Assembly: GCF_900169175.1 (NCBI RefSeq)
Contig: NZ_FXZM01000002.1
Location: forward strand, 303,925-367,924
Direction: 5' to 3'
From: Brevibacterium jeotgali
GTDB lineage: Bacteria; Actinomycetota; Actinomycetes; Actinomycetales; Brevibacteriaceae
DNA: 64,000 nt
Positions 8,222 through 16,295 of the stretch are shown piece by piece. The first letter of the stretch is position 1, and every line of letters starts with the position of its first letter. The notes under the pieces were generated by a model. That model was not told where the DNA came from. It ran no database searches and saw only the letters and a program-made list of their open reading frames with translations. The translations under genes and the position numbers were made by a program.

Positions 8222-9148
8222 ATGAAAGATATCGACCTGCGTCGCCTCCGCTACTTCGTCGTGCTCGCGGAGAGCCTGCACTTCGGACGCGCAGCAGTGC
8301 TGCTCCACATCTCGCAGCCCGGTCTCAGCGCGGAGATCAGGCGACTCGAGCGGCAGCTGGGAGTGACGCTGTTCAGCCGGACTCCGCGCACCGCCCTCAC
8401 CCATGAGGGCAGGACGCTCCTGCCCGAGGCCGAGGCGGTGCTCGCGGGAGCAGATCGGTTCGCCTCGGCATCCGCCGTGCTGGCCTCAGGTCAGGCCGGC
8501 GTCGTGACGATCGGGTCCACGGCGACGGTCCTGGAGCAGGGCCTGCTCGACGCGATCGCAGGCCTCGCGGAGGAACTCCCCGACCTGCGCGTCGTCGTCG
8601 ACGAGCTCTCCAGCGCCGAATCCGTCACCGCACTGCGGGAGGGCCGCGTCGACGTCGCATGCGGGAACGCTCCCGCCGACGGGCCCGACGTGACGTCGAC
8701 CCGTCTCACCGCAGCGCCGTTCGCACTCGTCGTGCCGACACGGCCCACTGCCGCGCTTAGACCGGTGGGCAGCACTGCGGCTGCCGGTTCCTCCCCGCAG
8801 CGCCTCGCCGACTGCGCCGAGCTGCCCTTCGCAGTCTTCCGCCGCAGCGCGTCTCCCCGACTCCACGACACCGTGCGAGCGCTGTGCGGTGAAGCCGGCT
8901 TCACCCCTGCCCTCACGTATCGGACGCGCACCTGGCGATCTGCTCTGGACGCCGTCGCAGCGGGCCTCTGCGTCTCGCTCGCCCCGCTGTCCGTGGCTCG
9001 TGCACGCGACGGAGACGACCCACGCGTGCGGATCGCGCAGGTCGTCGACTCCGACCTGCGCGTCGAATCCTGGATCAGCACACGGACCGGAGCCACCTCA
9101 CAGCTGTCCGAGCGCCTCCGGCAGGCAGTGGTGGACGCGTTCCGCTGA
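8222..9148 (+). CDS. LysR-family transcriptional regulator
   Basis: 308 residues. The N-terminal winged helix is typical (LRYFVVLAESLHFGRAAVLLHISQPGLSAEIRRLERQLG), followed by a periplasmic-binding-like effector domain (VVTIGSTATVLEQGLL onward). It is divergent from the acyl-CoA dehydrogenase/CoA-transferase pair across a 121-bp spacer in which GATAACC occurs twice (8176-8182 and 8208-8214 approximately). That layout suggests local control, with a CoA ester or acid as the likely co-inducer. It ends 5 bp before the convergent 69-residue peptide gene. Confidence 0.92.
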   Translation: MKDIDLRRLRYFVVLAESLHFGRAAVLLHISQPGLSAEIRRLERQLGVTLFSRTPRTALTHEGRTLLPEAEAVLAGADRFASASAVLASGQAGVVTIGSTATVLEQGLLDAIAGLAEELPDLRVVVDELSSAESVTALREGRVDVACGNAPADGPDVTSTRLTAAPFALVVPTRPTAALRPVGSTAAAGSSPQRLADCAELPFAVFRRSASPRLHDTVRALCGEAGFTPALTYRTRTWRSALDAVAAGLCVSLAPLSVARARDGDDPRVRIAQVVDSDLRVESWISTRTGATSQLSERLRQAVVDAFR

Positions 9149-9153
9149 CTCCG

Positions 9154-9363
9154 TCAGTCGCAGGTGCCGTCGATGGAGCAGCTGGTCCCCTGTGCACCGG
9201 ACAGCAGGTCGTCGAGGCTCAGCATCCCCTCGCCTGCGGACGCCTGCTCCGCGTCGACGTCCGTCTGCTCTCCACCGCCGGGCTCCGTGCCCGCGCCTTC
9301 CCCCGAGGCGACGGCGTCCGCCGCGTCCTGCTCCTCGTCGCGCGTCACATCATCCTGTGTCAT
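9154..9363 (-). CDS. Small acidic protein with Cys-rich tail, coupled to DsbA/FrnE gene
   Basis: 69 residues that I do not recognise. It starts with ATGA overlapping the stop of the FrnE-like gene, so it is probably translated by coupling, which argues for a real gene. The first 46 residues are acidic and rich in Asp, Glu, Ala and Gly. They are followed by MLSLDDLLSGAQG and then a tail TSCSIDGTCD with Cys62 and Cys68. No signal peptide or membrane segment is seen. The two cysteines next to a dithiol oxidoreductase suggest a redox partner or substrate. A leader-plus-core peptide arrangement is also conceivable, but no modifying enzyme is visible nearby. Confidence 0.6.
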   Translation of the reverse strand: MTQDDVTRDEEQDAADAVASGEGAGTEPGGGEQTDVDAEQASAGEGMLSLDDLLSGAQGTSCSIDGTCD

Positions 9364-10112
9364 GCGACCTCCTCTCCGTCTGCGAGCTGCCGGAGCGCCC
9401 GCCGGTACGTCGCGACATCCATCGCTCCGGGAGCCGCGACACGATCGTCGAACACCATGAAGGGCACGCCCTGCGCGCCCAGCGAACGTGCGCGTGCGAT
9501 GTCGGCCTCCACCGCGTCGTCCGCCTCAGCGGATTCTCCCGCCGCCGCTCTCCGCACTGCCTCCTCAGGCGCTCCGGCCTCGACCGCCCTCTGCACGAGG
9601 GAATCGGTGTCGAAAGGATCGAAGGTCCCCGCGAAGTAGCCGCCCTGGAGCTGTGAGAACAGCACTGCCGCCGTGGCCTCGTCGACTGTCGCGGCGACCG
9701 TCTGCACCACGCGATGCAGAGTGCGCGTGTTCGCCATGGGCCTCTCCTGCGCGTACGGCATGTCGAGCTCCGCGGCCAGGCCTCCGACACGCTCCTCCAT
9801 CGCGACGACCTGCTCCCGCGGCATGCCCTTCGCCGTGATCAGGTAGTCGATGTTCGACGGCACCGCCCCCACCGACGGCACCGCCCCGTCAGGCGCGCTG
9901 CTGTCTCCGCGGGCATGCGGTGCGCTGGGATCGAGCTCGAAGGAATGGACGACGAGGTCCACGTCGACCCCTTCGTCCGCGATCGCCCTCTCCAGCCGTC
10001 CCTGACCGACGTAGCACCACGGGCAGACGAGATCCGTCCACACGTCGATGCGGACACGACGCCCACCGCTCTGCTGCACTGCGCCATCGGTCCCTGCGGC
10101 TTCAACCACCAT
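9360..10112 (-). CDS. DsbA-family dithiol oxidoreductase, FrnE-like
   Basis: 250 residues starting at ATG 10112, with GAGGAG about 9 bases upstream. It is a thioredoxin-fold protein with an inserted helical domain. The active site Cys30-Pro-Trp-Cys33 lies in the first strand-helix (IDVWTDLVCPWCYVG), and the cis-Pro region is GAQGVPFMVFDD. No signal peptide is seen, so it is cytosolic like other FrnE proteins. These act as predicted dithiol-disulfide isomerases in stress tolerance or polyketide tailoring. It is coupled to the downstream 69-residue peptide. Confidence 0.9.
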   Translation of the reverse strand: MVVEAAGTDGAVQQSGGRRVRIDVWTDLVCPWCYVGQGRLERAIADEGVDVDLVVHSFELDPSAPHARGDSSAPDGAVPSVGAVPSNIDYLITAKGMPREQVVAMEERVGGLAAELDMPYAQERPMANTRTLHRVVQTVAATVDEATAAVLFSQLQGGYFAGTFDPFDTDSLVQRAVEAGAPEEAVRRAAAGESAEADDAVEADIARARSLGAQGVPFMVFDDRVAAPGAMDVATYRRALRQLADGEEVA

Positions 10113-10397
10113 CGAGTCATCTCCTCTTCCACCCTGAATGTGCCACGCTCCGCACGGTTCGCGCTTCGTCTCCCTTCAACGCATGCCCCGCGGCGGGGAT
10201 TCCCCACGCGCCCTGCGCGGCCCCGCCCACGACCTGCTCCCGCTCTCACTTTCTGCGTACTCTGCGCATCTTCGACTTCATGTCCTGAAGGAACTGCGCG
10301 TAGACTCTCAGAAATCTTCGAACGCCCAGCCGACGGCATCTTCTGCCACAGCGCCGGGCTCCGCCCATCCACCGCCCTCCCTCCCAAGGAGTCCGCC
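10113..10397. promoter_or_regulatory. Divergent spacer between FrnE-like gene and gntP-like gene
   Basis: This 285-bp gene-free spacer must hold both promoters. The octamer ATCTTCGA occurs twice in direct orientation at 10268-10275 and 10314-10321, ahead of the gntP-like start, and could be part of a DeoR-type operator. Nothing stronger is seen. Confidence 0.35.
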
Positions 10398-11873
10398 ATG
10401 GACTTTCAGCTGCTCTCGGCCCTCGTGCTGGGCATAGCGACCATCGTCGTCCTCGTTCTCACCACCCGCCTCGATGCGTTCGTGGCCCTCCTCATCGCCG
10501 GCGTCGTCACCGGCATCGTCGCCGGCTCCGGCTTCGTGGAGACGATCGAGTGGATCACTGCAGGATTCGGCTCCACGCTCGCAAGCGTCGGCATCGTGAT
10601 CGGTCTGGGCGTCTTCATCGGCAAGATCCTCGAAGTCTCCGGGGCCGCGGATGCGCTCGCCCGCGCCTTCCTGAAGATGTTCGGCAAGGGCCGCGAGCCG
10701 TGGGCGATGGCATCCGTCGGCTCACTCGTGTCCATCCCGGTCTTCTGCGATTCCGGCTACGTCATCATGAATCCGCTCGCGCGTTCGATCGCCCGCGTGA
10801 AGAAGGGCGCCTACGTCACGCTGGCGCTCGCGCTGGGCTGCGGGATGACGCTCACCCACCACATGGTGCCGCCCACCCCGGGCCCGCTCGCCGTCACCGG
10901 CATCCTCGGCGCCGACATGGGCTCCGTCATCCTCACCGGCGTCATCTTCACCGTCTGCCTGCTGCCCGTCGCCGTGGTCTACGCGAAGTGGATCGGCCCC
11001 CGCCTGGAGCCCCGCCTCAACACCACCGTCGCGAGCGAGGTCTACGGCGCCGACCATGACACGGCCCTGGCCGTGCAGGGCGGATCAGGAAGCTCTGAGG
11101 CCGTCGCCAACGTCGTGACCTACCGCCCGGAGACCTACCTCGGTGCCACACCGATCGGTCGGAAGCCTCACCGCACGAACGCCCTGCTGGGTGCGCTCCC
11201 CCTCGTCGTGCCCCTGCTGCTGATCGTCGGCAACACCGTCGCTTCGGCGATCGACCAGGGCAACCAGGGCATCATCGGCGACCAGGAGGCCGAGTACTCG
11301 CCGGCCGCCTGGGCCCAGCCGCTCGTCTTCCTCGGCAACCCCGTCGTCGCCCTCACGATCGGCGTCATCCTCGCCGTCTACGTGCTCCTGCCCCGCTGGA
11401 CGCCGCGCACCCAGGTCCACGGCTGGCTGGCCGAGGCCGCCGGTTCCGCGGGCCTCATCCTCCTCATCACCGGTGCCGGCGGAGGACTGGGCATGGTCCT
11501 GCGCGAATCGGGCGTCGGCGACGCCCTGGCCACAGCCGTCGCCACCACGCCGCTTCCGGCCTTCTTCGTCCCCTTCATCATCGCGACCGTCGTCCGCATC
11601 GCCCAGGGCTCCGGCACCGTCGCGATGATCACAGCAGCATCCGTCTCCGCCTCCGTCATCGTGGAGTCCGGCCTCGATCCGCTCGTCGCGGTCATCGCCT
11701 GCACCGCCGGTTCGATGGTCTTCAGCTACTTCAACGACTCCTATTTCTGGGTCGTCACACGCTTCACGGGACTGGACGGGCTGGAGGCGCTCAAGGGCTG
11801 GTCCGGCATCACGACCGCCGTGTGGGCGGGGTCGATCCCGCTTCTCGTCATCCTCAACCTCATCGTGGGGTGA
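10398..11873 (+). CDS. GntP-family gluconate/acid-sugar permease
   Basis: 491 residues starting at ATG 10398, with CAAGGA 8 bases upstream. It is hydrophobic throughout, with about 12 membrane segments. Family motifs include FCDSGYVIMNPLARSIA and THHMVPPTPGPLAVTGILGAD. GntP proteins import gluconate, fructuronate or four-carbon acid sugars by proton symport. It is first in an operon with a DUF1537 kinase and a PdxA2-type dehydrogenase, so the likely cargo is D-threonate or a related tetronate rather than gluconate. Confidence 0.92.
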   Translation: MDFQLLSALVLGIATIVVLVLTTRLDAFVALLIAGVVTGIVAGSGFVETIEWITAGFGSTLASVGIVIGLGVFIGKILEVSGAADALARAFLKMFGKGREPWAMASVGSLVSIPVFCDSGYVIMNPLARSIARVKKGAYVTLALALGCGMTLTHHMVPPTPGPLAVTGILGADMGSVILTGVIFTVCLLPVAVVYAKWIGPRLEPRLNTTVASEVYGADHDTALAVQGGSGSSEAVANVVTYRPETYLGATPIGRKPHRTNALLGALPLVVPLLLIVGNTVASAIDQGNQGIIGDQEAEYSPAAWAQPLVFLGNPVVALTIGVILAVYVLLPRWTPRTQVHGWLAEAAGSAGLILLITGAGGGLGMVLRESGVGDALATAVATTPLPAFFVPFIIATVVRIAQGSGTVAMITAASVSASVIVESGLDPLVAVIACTAGSMVFSYFNDSYFWVVTRFTGLDGLEALKGWSGITTAVWAGSIPLLVILNLIVG

Positions 11874-11883
11874 ATGCCGCGCC

Positions 11884-13251
11884 ATGGCTGACATTCTCAT
11901 CATCGGGGATGACCTCACCGGGTCCAACGGCGCGGCCACCGGCCTCGCCCGGCGCGGTCTGCGCGCCGTGACTCTGCGCGTGGGCGAGGCCCACGCGCAG
12001 ATCACCGCACAGCGGGAGCACTACGACGCCGTCGTGGTGACGACGGATTCCCGTCATGCATCCGCCGCCGAGGCCGCACGCCGCACCGCTGCCTCCGTCC
12101 GCGCGGGCTGGCCGGCCTCCCTCGTGTCGTCGCGCTGCGACTCCACGCTGCGGGGCCACGTCGGGGCGCAGGCCCAGGCGGTGATCGACTCGGTCCGCTC
12201 CCTGACCGACCGCGAGGTCATCGGTCTGTGCATGCCGGCGTTCCCCACCGCGGACCGTCAGACAGTGGCCGGACTGCAGCTCATGGGTGGCGTGCGCCTC
12301 GAGCACACGGAACTCGCCCATGACGTCCGGACGCCGATGACGACGTCGTCGGTGTCCGCCGCCCTTTCCCAGGACTCGACGCTCACGTGCGCAGAGATCG
12401 ATCTGGAGACGGTCACCGCCGGCGGCGCTGCGCTCGAGGAGCGGATCGCACGGCTGCTCGACGGCGCGGGCTCCTCCGCGACCGCCCCCGACGTCCTGAT
12501 CGGCGACGCCTTCACCGATGCGCATCTGCACGAGATCGCGCGCGCCGCTCTCGCCGTGAGGCCCCATGCCCTGTGGGTCGGGGTCGATCCGGGACCCGGC
12601 ACCTGGGCCCTCGCAGAGCAGATGGGACTGGCCGATCCGACGGGACGGCCCGGAACGCGCTCGGTCCCGCCGCTGCTCGCGGTCTCCGGATCCGCGACAG
12701 AACTGACTCGGACCCAGCTGGCGCACCTCACCTCAGCCCGCGACGTGTCCGTCGTCCGTCCGGTCTTCACCCCCGGAACCCGTCGCATCGACGTCACGGC
12801 GACCAGCCGTGACATCATCCGCGACATCCGCACCGGCGCGGCCCCGATCGTGCTGCTGGCCACAGTGCTGGAGGTCGCAGACCTCTTCGATCTCAACGAG
12901 GCCGAGGCTGACGCGATCCCCGCCGCACTGGGCGCCGTCACAGCCGCCGTCCTCGCCGACGCGACGGTCGGCGGCCTCTACACCACGGGAGGCGATGTGA
13001 CCGCGGAGGTCCTCGACGGCCTCGGCGGCGTCGGGATCGAGGTCCACGACGAGGTCGTCCCGCTGGCCACGGCGGGAACGCTCGTGGGCGGCCCGCACGC
13101 CGGACTGCCCATCGTCACGAAGGGCGGCCTCGTGGGCGACACCGGCACTGCCGGTGTATGCCTCGATGCGCTGGCCGACCTCGCCGCCGACCGCACCACG
13201 GCCACAGCACCACGAACCCCCACCACAGAACCAGCGAAGGATCTTCCATGA
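11884..13251 (+). CDS. dtnK: Four-carbon acid sugar kinase (DUF1537), D-threonate kinase-like
   Basis: 455 residues. DUF1537 enzymes phosphorylate tetronic acids. The N-terminal substrate domain shows IIGDDLTGSNGAATGLARRG and the SRCDSTLRGHVG segment. The C-terminal nucleotide domain shows TTGGDVTAEVLDGLG and GLPIVTKGGLVGD. It starts 10 bp after the permease and overlaps the PdxA2-like gene by ATGA. In studied pathways DtnK with PdxA2 converts D-threonate to 4-phospho-D-threonate and then to dihydroxyacetone phosphate and CO2. The next gene here is of that type, so the D-threonate assignment is likely but rests on family knowledge. Confidence 0.88.
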   Translation: MADILIIGDDLTGSNGAATGLARRGLRAVTLRVGEAHAQITAQREHYDAVVVTTDSRHASAAEAARRTAASVRAGWPASLVSSRCDSTLRGHVGAQAQAVIDSVRSLTDREVIGLCMPAFPTADRQTVAGLQLMGGVRLEHTELAHDVRTPMTTSSVSAALSQDSTLTCAEIDLETVTAGGAALEERIARLLDGAGSSATAPDVLIGDAFTDAHLHEIARAALAVRPHALWVGVDPGPGTWALAEQMGLADPTGRPGTRSVPPLLAVSGSATELTRTQLAHLTSARDVSVVRPVFTPGTRRIDVTATSRDIIRDIRTGAAPIVLLATVLEVADLFDLNEAEADAIPAALGAVTAAVLADATVGGLYTTGGDVTAEVLDGLGGVGIEVHDEVVPLATAGTLVGGPHAGLPIVTKGGLVGDTGTAGVCLDALADLAADRTTATAPRTPTTEPAKDLP

Positions 13252-14291
13252 CCGCACCCGTCCTCGCACTCACCCCCGGCGACCCCGTCGGCATCGGCCC
13301 GGAGATCACCGCCGCCGTCCTCCACGAGTACTCAGCCGACGAATCGGTCCACGGCATCGCAGTCGCCGATGCGTCCGTCATGCGCCGTGCCGTCGAGGTC
13401 CTGGGCCTCGACGCCGAGGTCCGGGCCGTCACCTCGTGGGACGTCCCGCACGCGGGTCCGGGCGTCATCGACGTGTTCGACATCGATGAGCTGGGTGATG
13501 CGCAGCTGGAGTGGGGCGTCGTCGACGCGCGCGCCGGCCGCGCCGCCGTCCGTGCGATCGAGATCGCGACGACCGCGGCGATGAACCAGGAGATCGCGGG
13601 CATCGTCACCGGCCCGATCAACAAGGAGGCGATCTGGGAGGCCGGATCGGAGCACCTGGGCCACACGGAGATGCTGGGTGCGCTCACAGGGGTGACGAAG
13701 CAGGACACGATGTTCGTCGTCGAGCGCTCGCACGTGCCCGGCCACCACATGCACGTGTTCTTCGCGACCCGCCACATGTCGCTGCGGAAGGCGCTCGACG
13801 CGATCACGCTGGAGACACAGATCGATTCGATCCGCCGCGCGCACCGCGCCCTCGAGGTCTACGGGATCCAGAACCCCCGCCTGGCGACGGCCGCGATCAA
13901 TCCGCACGGCGGGGAGAACGGCGCGTTCGGCGATGAGGAGATCGAGATCCTGCACCCGGCGATCGACCGGGTGAGAGCGGACGGACTCACTGTCACCGGC
14001 CCGATCCCCGCGGACTCCGTCTTCCACCACGGGCTCTCCGGCCGCTACGACGGGATCCTCTCGCAGTACCACGACCAGGGGCACATCGCGGCGAAGACCT
14101 TCGACTTCGACGGCACGATCTCCGTCACGGTGGGACTGCCGATCCTGCGCACCAGCGTCGACCACGGCACGGCATTCGACATCGCCGGGAAGGCGCTGGC
14201 CGATCCGGGCACGATGCGATCCGCATTCCGCGCGGCGATCGACTACGCACCGTATGTCGATGGGATCCGCGCAGAGTACCTTCCGCGCTGA
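13248..14291 (+). CDS. pdxA2: PdxA2-type 4-phospho-D-threonate 3-dehydrogenase
   Basis: 347 residues starting at ATG 13248, overlapping the kinase stop, with GAAGGA upstream. The PdxA fold is clear: LTPGDPVGIGPEI at the start, GPINKEAI, the metal-binding His in LGHTEM, INPHGGENG, and SQYHDQGHIAAKTFDF near the end. PdxA proper acts in DXP-dependent vitamin B6 synthesis, but this window uses PdxS. Position after a DUF1537 kinase therefore supports the catabolic PdxA2 function: NAD-dependent oxidation of 4-phospho-D-threonate with decarboxylation to dihydroxyacetone phosphate. Confidence 0.9.
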   Translation: MTAPVLALTPGDPVGIGPEITAAVLHEYSADESVHGIAVADASVMRRAVEVLGLDAEVRAVTSWDVPHAGPGVIDVFDIDELGDAQLEWGVVDARAGRAAVRAIEIATTAAMNQEIAGIVTGPINKEAIWEAGSEHLGHTEMLGALTGVTKQDTMFVVERSHVPGHHMHVFFATRHMSLRKALDAITLETQIDSIRRAHRALEVYGIQNPRLATAAINPHGGENGAFGDEEIEILHPAIDRVRADGLTVTGPIPADSVFHHGLSGRYDGILSQYHDQGHIAAKTFDFDGTISVTVGLPILRTSVDHGTAFDIAGKALADPGTMRSAFRAAIDYAPYVDGIRAEYLPR

Positions 14292-15098
14292 GTGATGGAA
14301 CAGGTCACGCCGCGGCGAACGCACCGCGCCACCCGGAGCCGCCGCGACGCACTCGTCTCGCTGGTCCAGAGCGGCACGGTCCGCGTCGAGGACATCGCTG
14401 CGCTCCTGGAGGTGTCCGCGTCGACCGTCCGGCGTGACCTGGCTGCGCTGGAGTCCGCGGGGATGGTGTCCCGCACGTACGGCGGTGCGATCACCTCCGC
14501 TCCCTACCGCGATCGAGCGCTGGCCGATCGGCTGGCGCTCAATACTGCGGAGAAGGCGGGAATCGGCCGGGCGGCCGTCGACCTCGTCCATGACGGTGCG
14601 ACGGTGTTCCTCGATGCCGGCTCGACGACGATGGCGTTCGTCGAAGCGCTCCGGCAGCGATCGGTCAGCGATGTGACGGTCGTGACACGCGGCCTCGAGA
14701 ACGCCCTCCTGCTGGTCGGGTGCGACGGGATCGACGTGCACGTCGTCGGCGGTCGCCTGACCACGGCCTCCCACGGTGCGACCGGCCCGCTCGCGCTCGA
14801 GGCGCTGGGGCGCTTCTCGTTCGACCTCGCAGTCCTGGGATGCGACGCGGTCTCCGCACAGCTGGGCGTCGGTGAGCCCACACTGGAGGAGGCCTACGTG
14901 AAGGAGTGCGCGGCGAACCGCAGCGACCGCAGCGCCGTGCTGGCCGACCGCTCCAAGTTCGGGGTCACGGGGATCAGCTCCTGGGCGCGACTGCCGGAGA
15001 CGTGGACACTCGTGACGGACACGGACGACGCGGACCTCCTCGCACCCTTCGAGGAGGCCCGCGTCCGCGTCCTCAGCACTGCGGACTCATCCCGCTGA
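14292..15098 (+). CDS. DeoR/GlpR-family transcriptional regulator
   Basis: 268 residues. The start is GTG at 14292 directly after the pdxA2 stop, or the ATG at 14295. The N-terminal DeoR helix-turn-helix reads RRDALVSLVQSGTVRVEDIAALLEVSASTVRRDLAALE. The C-terminal sugar-phosphate sensing domain shows DAGSTTMAF, VVTRGLENALLL and the ADRSKFG signature. It is last in the permease-kinase-dehydrogenase operon and most likely represses it until a phosphorylated tetronate or triose phosphate binds. Confidence 0.92.
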   Translation: MMEQVTPRRTHRATRSRRDALVSLVQSGTVRVEDIAALLEVSASTVRRDLAALESAGMVSRTYGGAITSAPYRDRALADRLALNTAEKAGIGRAAVDLVHDGATVFLDAGSTTMAFVEALRQRSVSDVTVVTRGLENALLLVGCDGIDVHVVGGRLTTASHGATGPLALEALGRFSFDLAVLGCDAVSAQLGVGEPTLEEAYVKECAANRSDRSAVLADRSKFGVTGISSWARLPETWTLVTDTDDADLLAPFEEARVRVLSTADSSR

Positions 15099-15131
15099 AC
15101 TGCCCGCCCGGCAGATGGGCAGCCGCAGGGA

Positions 15132-16067
15132 TCAGCTTCCTGCGGGGGTGAAGTCCGTGCTGCCTGCGAATTCCGGCCGGGGCGCAGGGGCCGCGTACGG
15201 AGCGACCGTCGCGTTCTCGACCGAGTTGTAGACGATGAACACGTTGGACCGCGAGTACGGTGTGACGTTGCCGTTGGAGGCGTGCATGCAGTTCGAGTCG
15301 AACATGATGGCACCGCCTGCAGGTCCTTCGAGGACGTCGATCCCGTAGTCGTCGGCGAACCGTGTGAGTGTGTCCTCGTCGGGAGTGCCGGCGCCCTGCA
15401 TGATGAGGGACTTCTTGTAATTCTCCTCCGGTGTGCCGCCCGCGCAGCTGATGTACTTCCGATGCGATCCCGGCATGATCATGAGCGGACCGTTGAACGA
15501 GTGGTTGTCCGTCAAGGAGATCGAGATGCTGACGGCCCGCGGGGAGGGCATGCCGTCCTCCGCGTGCCACGTCTCGAAGTCCGAGTGCCACCCGAACTCC
15601 TTCCCGACGAAGCCGGGCTTGTAGTTGATGCGGCTCTGATGGATGTAGACGGGCGATCCCAGCAGCTGCTCCGCGCGGCGCACGATCCGGGGATCGTTGG
15701 CGATGCGGGAGAAGACGTCGTTCGTCCGATGGATGTCGAAGATCGAGCGCACTTCGTCCGAGGCTGCCTCGACGATCGTCGCTTCATCCGCACGGACCTT
15801 CGGATCCTTCGAGAGCCGAGCCAGCTCCGCGCGGAAGGTCGTCAGCTCCTCGTCGCTGATCAGTCGGTCGATCGTGAGGTACCCCTTCTCGTCGTAGTGA
15901 CGCAGGGTCGCCTCCTCCATCGGTCCTGCCTCCGCGGCGCCGTGCACGACGCGATCCTGCCGGTCGAACACCGTCGTGCGGTCGTCCTGTCGAGTGGGAT
16001 ATCGGTCGTGGAGCTGGGGCTGCGTGGCCTGAGCGTCGGTCGCGGCCTTCAGGGCAGTCGTCGTCAA
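15132..16067 (-). CDS. ectD: Ectoine hydroxylase EctD (orphan)
   Basis: 311 residues from a TTG start at 16067, supported by AAGGAGG five bases upstream. EctD is a non-heme Fe(II), 2-oxoglutarate dioxygenase that turns ectoine into 5-hydroxyectoine. The diagnostic stretch FGWHSDFETWHAEDGMP is present, with iron ligands His161 and Asp163; the distal His lies in DSNCMHASNGN. Length matches the family. The usual neighbours ectA, ectB and ectC are absent here, so either they lie elsewhere in the genome or ectoine is imported. It is convergent with the DeoR gene and divergent from the PepSY lipoprotein. Confidence 0.92.
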   Translation of the reverse strand: MTTTALKAATDAQATQPQLHDRYPTRQDDRTTVFDRQDRVVHGAAEAGPMEEATLRHYDEKGYLTIDRLISDEELTTFRAELARLSKDPKVRADEATIVEAASDEVRSIFDIHRTNDVFSRIANDPRIVRRAEQLLGSPVYIHQSRINYKPGFVGKEFGWHSDFETWHAEDGMPSPRAVSISISLTDNHSFNGPLMIMPGSHRKYISCAGGTPEENYKKSLIMQGAGTPDEDTLTRFADDYGIDVLEGPAGGAIMFDSNCMHASNGNVTPYSRSNVFIVYNSVENATVAPYAAPAPRPEFAGSTDFTPAGS

Positions 16068-16180
16068 CTGGACCTCCTTGAGTGGTCGTGAGCGATGTCA
16101 TCTATGGACAGGGGCGTCACTCGATCAGGTTGCAAAGCACGTGGTCGGAGCAAGGCACCCTCCCTTTTGACGCTAGCAGG

Positions 16181-16194
16181 ATTCGTCCACGAAT
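16181..16194. promoter_or_regulatory. Short palindrome upstream of ectD and the PepSY gene
   Basis: ATTCGT-CC-ACGAAT is a perfect 6-bp inverted repeat with a 2-bp centre, lying in the divergent spacer about 115 bp from each start. It could be an operator; no regulator is adjacent. Confidence 0.3.
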
Positions 16195-16295
16195 GCACTG
16201 GTGGTCGGTCAGCAGAGCACGACCGGACCCGCTCATGAGAACTCGCTCATCCGGATCTCATCACCGGTTCACACAGCCTCGATACTGTGAGAGCC

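Noticed and set aside
9714..10397. In-frame extension upstream of the GntP permease
   Set aside because: It overlaps the FrnE-like gene on the other strand, has no hydrophobic character, and a good ribosome binding site precedes the ATG at 10398.
13332..14774. 480-codon open frame antisense to pdxA2 and the DeoR gene
   Set aside because: It is a by-product of GC-rich third positions; the translation is Arg/Asp/Val-rich low-complexity and crosses two well-supported genes.
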